From contig JBFWVD010000059.1 of NCBI GenBank assembly GCA_050246915.1, positions 1-29,314 on the forward strand: a stretch of DNA of 29,314 bases. Direction: 5' to 3'. The notes under the pieces were generated by a model, which saw only the letters and a list, made by a program, of their open reading frames with translations, made no database searches and was not told where the DNA came from. Below, in pieces: positions 23,973 through 29,314 of the stretch (position 1 is its first letter; every line of letters begins with the position of its first letter). The position numbers were made by a program, and so were the translations under genes. The DNA comes from JBFWVD01 sp050246915. GTDB lineage: Bacteria > Actinomycetota > Acidimicrobiia > Acidimicrobiales > Ilumatobacteraceae.

Positions 23973-23983
23973 GCTGGTGCTCA
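23970..23983. terminator. Stop-codon hairpin between converging selB and DUF35 genes
   Basis: TGAGC-TGGT-GCTCA is a perfect 5-bp stem. Its arms contain the selB TGA and the TCA that is the DUF35 stop on the other strand. There is no T-tract. Confidence 0.3.
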
Positions 23984-24418
23984 GACCGGCCGGAAAACGA
24001 CCACGTTGTAATCGCCGCCGGGTAGCGCCTCGACCTCGGCCTTCACCCGCATGCCGCACTTCACGTCCGCGGGGTCGGTTCCCACGATGCGGCTGGGGAT
24101 GCGAAGACCCTTCTGCTCGTCGAGCTCCACCAGCGTGACGATGTAGGGAAGCTTGTCGCGATAGCCGGGCAAGGCCGGCTGGTACACGACGATGAAGCTG
24201 TACACCTCACCAGTGCCGGCCACCTTCTCGAACGCCGTCGGGCCGAAGCACTTCGGGCAACGCTCGAGCGGCGGCTGCAACCAACGCTTGCAGTCCTGGC
24301 AACGACACACCGCCAGGTCGCCGTTCTCGAGGGCTCGCCAGAACCCGATCGAGTCCTCGTCGGGGCTCGGCTGCGGCGGGGCTTCCTTGATCTCGCTCAA
24401 CGTCTCGGTGGCGCTCAT
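23981..24418 (-). CDS. Zn-ribbon / OB-fold DUF35 protein (thiolase partner)
   Basis: A 145-residue DUF35-type protein: an N-terminal helix region, a rubredoxin-like zinc ribbon with Cys40/Cys43 and Cys54/Cys57 (CRCQDCKRW, CPKC), and a C-terminal OB fold (GEVYSFIVVYQPALPGYRDKLPY, LVELDEQKGLRIPSRIVG). These proteins pair with thiolase-like or lipid-transfer enzymes as acyl-CoA-binding or structural partners, for example in mycobacterial steroid side-chain cleavage. Its ATG overlaps the upstream thiolase TGA (ATGA, 24415-24418), so the two are translationally coupled. Confidence 0.87.
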   Translation of the reverse strand: MSATETLSEIKEAPPQPSPDEDSIGFWRALENGDLAVCRCQDCKRWLQPPLERCPKCFGPTAFEKVAGTGEVYSFIVVYQPALPGYRDKLPYIVTLVELDEQKGLRIPSRIVGTDPADVKCGMRVKAEVEALPGGDYNVVVFRPV

Positions 24419-25563
24419 GCCGACGCTCCCGAGTACACCAGCGACGTGCCGAAGGGACCGGCACCCGCTGTGACAAGGGCGAGCTCGGCATTCTCGACCT
24501 GACGATTGCCCGCTTCACCACGCAACTGCAGCACCGCCTCGTAATGATGGTTGAGCCCGTGGATGTAGCCCTCGGAGAGCAGACCGCCGTGCGGGTTCAC
24601 CACGACATCGCCGCCGTAGGTGGCCTTGCCGGCCCGGAAGAAGTCCCCCACCTCGCCCTTGCCGCAGAAGCCGAAGTCCTCGAACGTCGCCATCACGGTG
24701 TAGGTGAAGCAGTCGTACATGAGGGCGACGTCCATGTCCTGCGCCTTCAACCCAGTGTTCTTCCACAGCCGCTTGGCAGCGTCACGCGAATACATGCAGG
24801 TGAGATCGTCGAACTCGTCGACGTTGCCACCGAAGCCGAATGAATCGCCTTGGCCCACGATGGTGACCGGCTTGTGGGGAAGGTCCTTGGCTCGCTTGGC
24901 CGACGTGAGCACGAGGGCGACCGAACCATCGACCTCGTAACAGCAGTCAGGCACACGGAACGGATCGAACACCATCCGCGACTCCATGTAGTCGTCGATG
25001 CTCATCGCCGACTTGGCCACCGCGTGAGGGTTGTTGAGAGCGTGTGCGCGCTGCTGCACGGCGATGGCCCCGAGGTCCTCGGCCTTCGATCCGTAGATGT
25101 GCTGATGACGCCGAGCGCCCATGGCGAACCATTGCGGCGGCACGAGGTGGCCGTGCGGTGCTGCGAACTGCAGATCGCCGGGGACCTCGATGGTGCCGTT
25201 GATCTTGCCGTAACGAGTGCCCGAGCCGAGGGTGCGGAACACGACAGCCACGTCGCACTGACCCGTGATGATGGCCGCGGCGGCGGTTGCCACCACACCG
25301 CACACCACGTTGCCGCCGCCCATGATGTCGACGGTCCAACCGCAATCGTCGTTGCCGATGGCGTGGGCGACGCGCATGGACGATGCCGAGTCACCGGTGT
25401 TGAAGTTGATGATGCCGTCGACATCGGACAGCTTCAGCCCTGCGTCGGCCACGGCGTTGCGCACCGCTTCGACGGTCATGGCCAGCGTGGTCCGTCCCGA
25501 CTTGCGGGTGTATGCCGTGCGGCCGATGCCGACGACCGCTGCACCAGCGAACTGGTCCCCCAT
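24415..25563 (-). CDS. Thiolase-like / SCP-x-type protein
   Basis: A 382-residue protein of the thiolase/lipid-transfer family, with AAVVGIGRTAYTRKSG at the N-terminus, PNPHGG-like VVVNPHGGLLSEGYIHGLNHHYEA and LVTAGAGPFGTSLVY at the C-terminus, and MYDCFTYTVMATFEDFGF in between. In the region of the nucleophilic Cys the sequence is GGGNVVCGVVA. Aligned to a normal thiolase motif, Val86 takes the Cys position and Cys88 is two residues later, so simple Claisen thiolysis is doubtful. A retro-aldol role with its DUF35 partner, as described for mycobacterial Ltp2-type enzymes, fits, but is inferred. GAGGAGAGG precedes ATG 25563. Confidence 0.85.
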   Translation of the reverse strand: MGDQFAGAAVVGIGRTAYTRKSGRTTLAMTVEAVRNAVADAGLKLSDVDGIINFNTGDSASSMRVAHAIGNDDCGWTVDIMGGGNVVCGVVATAAAAIITGQCDVAVVFRTLGSGTRYGKINGTIEVPGDLQFAAPHGHLVPPQWFAMGARRHQHIYGSKAEDLGAIAVQQRAHALNNPHAVAKSAMSIDDYMESRMVFDPFRVPDCCYEVDGSVALVLTSAKRAKDLPHKPVTIVGQGDSFGFGGNVDEFDDLTCMYSRDAAKRLWKNTGLKAQDMDVALMYDCFTYTVMATFEDFGFCGKGEVGDFFRAGKATYGGDVVVNPHGGLLSEGYIHGLNHHYEAVLQLRGEAGNRQVENAELALVTAGAGPFGTSLVYSGASA

Positions 25564-25710
25564 GTGCACCTCTCCTCGCTCCAGGGCCCTGTCATCGCAA
25601 CGATGTCGCACTCTTGCTCGACGCGCCGCCAGGGCCTTCCCGGTTGGACAGTACCGTGTACAAAGCACACCGGGGAAGCAGGCCGGAGCGCGGAGCGTCG
25701 GGGGGACCTC

Positions 25711-26649
25711 GTGGATCTGTTGATGTCGGGCGACATGCTCGTGGCCGACGCCGATGAGACGCTGGCGCGACTGATCGACACGTTGGCGATACCCGAGCCA
25801 CGTACCTCGTGGACGCAGCGCTGGATCGACTACGGGTTCATCGCTCACTGGTGCCGCATCGGGCCGGACTTCTCCGCCGGACCTACTCGGCTCGAGGTGA
25901 TCTCACCGGCCGGAGTCCCGCCGTTCCGGCCCGGCCATCCTCACATGCGTGAGCTGTTCGACGGTCAGGGCGACCGTCCCGTCAAGGCCCACTCCACGCC
26001 GGTGTCGGTTCCCGATCTCGGGCCGATCGTCGAGCGGTTGCGCTCGGTCGGCGCGCGGTTCCGACTGGATCCACCGATGGAGGCGATGGGATTCGAGCGT
26101 CTCTGGATGGGGGTGACCGAGGCGGAGTCCTTCCGCTATCTGCCCGACAGCGACGGCGGCCTGCGCCTCGAGTTCCTCCCCACCTCGGCCTTGGGCCTTC
26201 CGCCCGAAGCCGCGTCTGCGATCCCACCGACGCTCGGCCCGCCCGATGGTTCCTACGTCGGCGTGTCGGCGCGGGTGTTCCTCACTGCGAACCTCGACGC
26301 CGCCTGCTCGAGCCTCGCTCGCAACTTCGGATGGGAGCCGCTGCAGGTTCGCTCCGATGACCGAGGGACCGTGGCCACGTTCGGGTTCGCGTTCGCACGG
26401 TCCGGAGTGATCGAGATCCTCCAGCCGAGCGGATCGTCTGAGGCGATGTCGTTCTTGGAGCAATGGGGCGACGGGCCGTACGGCATTCGACTGGCAGTGA
26501 ACGGGCTGTCGAGACGTGTCGCACTGCTCTCGTCGCGCAGCACTCGCGTGCAGATGCGTGTTCGTGACGGCGCGGACATCGCTCACGTCCATCCCGATGA
26601 CACCGCTGGCACCAGGATCGAGTTGGAAGAGTTCCGCATGATCTCGTGA
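25711..26649 (+). CDS. VOC-like (glyoxalase fold) two-module protein
   Basis: A 312-residue protein with two weakly similar modules. The first runs from LMSGDMLVADADETLARLIDTL through LEFLPTSALGL, and the second from VSARVFLTANLDAACSSLARNFGWEPL to GPYGIRLAVNGLS. The pattern of a strand, a helix with a D-x2-A-x6-L core and a later GxEILQP strand is VOC-like, but no metal ligands are firm. A VOC-superfamily call is reasonable; a reaction cannot be named. The start is GTG 25711 with GGGGGG about 6 bases upstream; the alternative ATG at 25723 is possible. It is divergent from the thiolase operon. Confidence 0.65.
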   Translation: MDLLMSGDMLVADADETLARLIDTLAIPEPRTSWTQRWIDYGFIAHWCRIGPDFSAGPTRLEVISPAGVPPFRPGHPHMRELFDGQGDRPVKAHSTPVSVPDLGPIVERLRSVGARFRLDPPMEAMGFERLWMGVTEAESFRYLPDSDGGLRLEFLPTSALGLPPEAASAIPPTLGPPDGSYVGVSARVFLTANLDAACSSLARNFGWEPLQVRSDDRGTVATFGFAFARSGVIEILQPSGSSEAMSFLEQWGDGPYGIRLAVNGLSRRVALLSSRSTRVQMRVRDGADIAHVHPDDTAGTRIELEEFRMIS

Positions 26650-26738
26650 CGAATTGCGTCAAGCATCGTTGCCCATCGACCGAAAACCCACACGTCCACC
26701 ACTCGGGCCGATCATCTGGTGGATCGAGGGGATCGAGA

Positions 26739-28070
26739 ATGAGCTGTCGTCGTGGACGCGTCGCGACTGCTGGATTGGTGTCAGCACTGGTTCTGGCCGC
26801 CACCGCGTGTGGAACGGAGAATGCTGGGCTCGGTGCGCCGACAACGTCGCCGGCGAGCAACACCGTCGCCGGGGCGAGCGCTGCAAGCGGTACTCCGACG
26901 GTTGCGTCGAGCGTCAAGGCCCCACCGACCACCGCATCAGGTCCGTTGGGTGCCCCCAACAAGGCCAGCGGAGACGCCATCGCCATCGGCTACATCGGTG
27001 ATGGACAGTCGGCAACGATCGATTCCTCGGCGGATCTCCTCGCCGCGAAGGCATCCGTGGCATACGCCAACGATTACCTCGGGGGTGTTGCCGGCCGACC
27101 CATCAAGCTCATGACATGTGAGACACATCAAGATGCTGCGCAGGCGACTGCGTGCAGCAATCAGTTGGCCTCATCGGGTGTGCTCGCCGTCTTGGTCAAC
27201 GTGTCGGGGCAGATGTCTGCCATCGCCAAGCCGTTGCAGGAGGCCAAGGTGCCGCTGTTCGTGTGGCAAGGCGCCGATATTGCGTCCGACCCGAACTCGA
27301 CGTTCGTGTTCTCGAACGGAATCGCCTCGATCGTGCACCCAGCCACCGTTGCCCGCGCTGAGGGATTCACCCGTGCCGCCATCTTGGTGATCGACGTTCC
27401 CGCTGCCGCGGGGGCAGCCAAGGCCCTGGGCGTGCCGCTGCTGGCCAAGGCCGGCGCCACAGCGGAGGTCACCGCCATCGCGGCCGGCGCCAAGGACATG
27501 ATGACCCCGGTGCAACAAGCATTGACAAAGAATCCGCAGATCGTGCACCTCATCGGTGACGCCGAGTTCTGCACCGGTGCTCTCGAGGCGCTCGCGGCGG
27601 CCGGCTACACCGGAACCATCACCGCGATATCGCAATGCATCGACGACAAGACGATCTCGTTCCTGGGCTCCTACCTCAAGGGGCTCCGGGTCTCCTACAC
27701 CGCCACCGTCGACCCCACTGATCCTGACTACAAGCGGTTCGTCGAGGTGATCGACAAGTACGCCGACGGCAACAAGATCAGCCTGACGAGCACGCCGGTC
27801 GGGGCCTACGGGGTCGTGGCCACGTTCTCGCGAGCGATGGCGGGTGCAACGGGCGACATCACGCGTTCCTCCATGATCGACACGGTCCGCTCGTTGGGCC
27901 CGTTGCCGTTGACCATGGGGAGCGGCCTCACCTTCAAATGCGGGGCGAACGCCGTTGCCATCCTTCCCGCCATCTGCACGTCGGGCTTCCTCGAAGCGAC
28001 ACTCGATGCCAGTGGCCAACCGACCCACTTCACCGCGGTCGAGCCCGGTGACCTGATGACGCTGGGCTGA
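26739..28070 (+). CDS. Branched-chain-type ABC substrate-binding lipoprotein
   Basis: A 443-residue lipoprotein. The signal has a basic start (CRRGRVATAG), a hydrophobic core and a lipobox ATAC giving Cys24, followed by a Ser/Thr/Pro-rich linker (30-70). From about residue 80 it has the type I periplasmic-binding-protein fold: IAIGYIGDGQSATIDSS, AANDYLGG-like KASVAYANDYLGGVAGRPIKL and TAVEPGDLMTLG at the end. The fold is that of Leu/Ile/Val- and small-amide-binding proteins. It would deliver a small solute to an ABC transporter, but no permease or ATPase gene is in the window. GAGGGG lies 8 bases before ATG 26739. Confidence 0.85.
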   Translation: MSCRRGRVATAGLVSALVLAATACGTENAGLGAPTTSPASNTVAGASAASGTPTVASSVKAPPTTASGPLGAPNKASGDAIAIGYIGDGQSATIDSSADLLAAKASVAYANDYLGGVAGRPIKLMTCETHQDAAQATACSNQLASSGVLAVLVNVSGQMSAIAKPLQEAKVPLFVWQGADIASDPNSTFVFSNGIASIVHPATVARAEGFTRAAILVIDVPAAAGAAKALGVPLLAKAGATAEVTAIAAGAKDMMTPVQQALTKNPQIVHLIGDAEFCTGALEALAAAGYTGTITAISQCIDDKTISFLGSYLKGLRVSYTATVDPTDPDYKRFVEVIDKYADGNKISLTSTPVGAYGVVATFSRAMAGATGDITRSSMIDTVRSLGPLPLTMGSGLTFKCGANAVAILPAICTSGFLEATLDASGQPTHFTAVEPGDLMTLG

Positions 28071-28140
28071 CACTGATGCGGGCCTGGGCTGACCCGCTCG
28101 GGACTCGTCGTGTCCGAGTTGGCTCTCGAGCGGCGGTTCG

Positions 28141-28146
28141 TAGCCT
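28141..28146 (+). promoter_or_regulatory. -10 box of leaderless MBL-fold gene
   Basis: TAGCCT ends 6 bases before ATG 28153; no Shine-Dalgarno is present. Confidence 0.45.
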
Positions 28147-28152
28147 TTGCCC

Positions 28153-29013
28153 ATGGCACGACTGAGCGACAGGAACCCTGCCAGCGTCGACGGTCGCTGG
28201 TTCGTCGACCGCCGATGCATCGATTGCGATGTGGCCCGCCAGCACGCCCCCGATCTCATCGGGGCCTTGCCCGATGGGCTGTCGGTGGTCGTCCGCCAGC
28301 CGAGCACCCCCGATGAGGAATTGCTCATGTGGCGGGCCGCGCTGGCATGCCCCACGTTGTCCATCGGGACCACCGACCGAGCGCAGCCGCCGACCGGTGT
28401 GTACCCCTGGGAGCTCACACCGGGGGTATCGCTGCTCGGACACAACGATCGCACGTCCTTTGGCGCGCACTCGTGGTACGTCCCGCGTCCCGGTGGCGGG
28501 GTGATGATCGACGCTCCGCATTGGGCCAATGAGTTGGTCGACGCGATCGAGAAGCTCGGCGGTCTACATCACGTGTTGTTGACCCATCGCGACGACATCG
28601 CTGATGCCGAGCGATACGCCGACAGGTTCGGCGCATCGGTGGTCATCCACGAGGACGATCGCTCGGCGGCTCCGTTCGCCACGAGCCTCATCGTCGGCGA
28701 GGGCGAGCAGACGATCGCTGACGGTGTGATCGCGATTCCGGTTCCGGGCCACACGCGAGGCAGCGTGGTCTACATGATTGATCAGCGATGGCTGTTCACG
28801 GGCGACACGTTGGCGTGGTTCCCGAAGCAGTCCCGGCTGGGAGCGTTCCGCGATGCGACGTGGTACTCGTGGGACGTGTTGCGCAACTCGCTCGAGCGAC
28901 TCGCAGCATCGGGGCATCGCTTCGAGTGGGTCTTGCCGGGCCACGGAAAGTGGCACGGTGCAACGGCGGAAGAGATGCATCAGCACCTGGTCGACCTCGT
29001 CGCCGGCATGTAG
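28153..29013 (+). CDS. Metallo-beta-lactamase-fold hydrolase with ferredoxin-like N-domain
   Basis: A 286-residue protein. Residues 15-70 look like the small ferredoxin domain found on some MBL-fold proteins (RCIDCDVAR and ALACPTLSIG), but only three of the four expected cysteines remain (Cys22, Cys25, Cys66; Ala28 replaces the third), so a normal 4Fe-4S cluster is doubtful. The MBL domain follows with THRDDIADAER, VPGHTRGSVVY, LFTGDTLAW and LPGHGKWH, the metal-binding series of this hydrolase group. The substrate is unknown. ATG 28153 is preferred over TTG 28147 because TAGCCT lies 6 bases before it. Confidence 0.85.
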   Translation: MARLSDRNPASVDGRWFVDRRCIDCDVARQHAPDLIGALPDGLSVVVRQPSTPDEELLMWRAALACPTLSIGTTDRAQPPTGVYPWELTPGVSLLGHNDRTSFGAHSWYVPRPGGGVMIDAPHWANELVDAIEKLGGLHHVLLTHRDDIADAERYADRFGASVVIHEDDRSAAPFATSLIVGEGEQTIADGVIAIPVPGHTRGSVVYMIDQRWLFTGDTLAWFPKQSRLGAFRDATWYSWDVLRNSLERLAASGHRFEWVLPGHGKWHGATAEEMHQHLVDLVAGM

Positions 29014-29057
29014 GCCGCGTCGGTGCGTGGTGGCCACGGCGCTCTGCGTCACTTGAT

Positions 29058-29076
29058 GTCAAGCGTGATTGACGTT
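29058..29076 (+). promoter_or_regulatory. Upstream inverted repeat GTCAA-N6-TTGAC, copy 2
   Basis: GTCAAG-CGTG-ATTGACGTT lies 83 bp before the DUF222 ATG at 29160. It matches the site at 700-718 in 15 of 19 bases, with both inverted arms kept and only the spacer changed. Confidence 0.45.
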
Positions 29077-29130
29077 GGTGCGAATGATGTTGCGGTGTAT
29101 CGCTGAGTGCCCTTCGACGTCGCCGATAAA

Positions 29131-29160
29131 CATCACACCCTGTACGTACAGTTGTTCGTA
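29131..29160 (+). promoter_or_regulatory. Leaderless promoter with LexA/SOS-box-like palindrome, copy 2
   Basis: CATCACACCC, two bases, TACGTAC-N4-GTTCGTA, then ATG. The core CGTAC-N4-GTTCG (29145-29158) has one mismatch to the Gram-positive SOS box. The -10-like TACAGT (29147-29152) ends 7 bases before ATG 29160. Only a few bases differ from the copy before the DUF222 gene at 619. Confidence 0.55.
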
Positions 29161-29314
29161 TGTCGTCACTGAGAACGTTGCGGGAGTTGGTCGAGTCGCT
29201 CGACCTGTCGCGTGATGTGTCCCCGTGCGCGGATGACATCATCGAGTTGTACTCAGCGATCGATCGTCTGCAGGCAAAGGCGATGTCGTTGACGGCACAG
29301 TTCGAGGCTGACGG
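29160..29314 (+). CDS. DUF222 / 13E12-family protein, 5' end (runs off window)
   Basis: The first 51 codons of a second DUF222 gene. The start SLRTLRELVESLDLS parallels KLPMLRELIESID of the gene at the other edge, and IDRLQAKAM then TAQFEADG parallels IDSLTARAT then FEAEG, so the two are paralogs that have diverged in sequence but kept the layout. The reading frame is open to the window end; whether it carries a C-terminal HNH domain cannot be seen. ATG 29160 is leaderless in appearance. Confidence 0.8.
   Translation, partial: MSSLRTLRELVESLDLSRDVSPCADDIIELYSAIDRLQAKAMSLTAQFEAD

Noticed and set aside
25640..25680. CCGGT...ACCGG repeat with a TACCGT box between the thiolase and VOC-like genes
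   Set aside because: Arms are only 5 bp, the spacing is long, and the box is too far from the GTG for a leaderless start; not supported enough to list.
24850..25710. Upstream in-frame extension of the VOC-like gene across the thiolase
   Set aside because: It is antisense to the clear thiolase gene; GTG 25711 with a GGGGGG site is a better start.
1..29314. CRISPR arrays, insertion sequences, rRNA or other tRNAs
   Set aside because: None seen; the only tRNA is tRNA-Sec, and no direct-repeat array or transposase was found.

Overview
The window looks like a chromosomal segment of a high-GC actinobacterium, most likely class Acidimicrobiia (Ilumatobacter-like). This is an inference from gene content, not from a marker gene. 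The clues are a mycofactocin-type short-chain dehydrogenase, an F420-type luciferase-like oxidoreductase, two cytochromes P450, PAC2 and DUF35 proteins, 13E12/DUF222 proteins, and many leaderless genes with a TA-N3-T box 6-7 nt before the start codon.

Layout. Both edges carry the 5' part of a DUF222 (13E12-family) gene, pointing outward. The two share a control region that includes a LexA/SOS-box-like palindrome over the start codon. Between them lie: (i) 0.8-8.4 kb, a mosaic of lipid and redox genes (mycofactocin-type SDR, luciferase-like monooxygenase, PAC2 protein, enoyl-CoA hydratase, SRPBCC plus two-domain VOC operon, small lipoprotein, MFS exporter, second enoyl-CoA hydratase); (ii) 8.4-13.4 kb, a tight five-gene minus-strand operon, P450 > acyl-CoA dehydrogenase > short acyl-CoA dehydrogenase-like partner > VOC protein > P450; (iii) 13.5-15.9 kb, SDR plus AMP-dependent acyl-CoA synthetase on the plus strand; (iv) 15.9-19.6 kb, a membrane-anchored Kelch/NHL protein, a possibly decayed ORF, a TetR regulator with an unusual tail and a cupin; (v) 19.65-23.97 kb, a complete selenocysteine module: selD, divergent from tRNA-Sec (selC), selA and selB; (vi) 24.0-29.0 kb, a DUF35/thiolase-like pair, a VOC-like protein, a branched-chain-type substrate-binding lipoprotein and a metallo-beta-lactamase-fold protein.

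How it fits together. Most of regions i-iii and vi reads as activation and beta-oxidation-like breakdown of a hydrophobic substrate, possibly a steroid or branched alkyl chain: P450 hydroxylation, CoA ligation, paired acyl-CoA dehydrogenases, hydratases, SDR, and a thiolase/DUF35 lyase pair. The substrate cannot be read from sequence. The selenocysteine genes form a self-contained module, and I found no selenoprotein client in the window. The most interesting signals are the shared SOS-like control region of the two flanking DUF222 genes, the run of leaderless promoters (including an overlapping divergent pair in 36 bp), the altered catalytic residues in both enoyl-CoA hydratases and in one P450, the SelB G4 change, and the TetR regulator with an IS3-OrfA-like coiled-coil tail.
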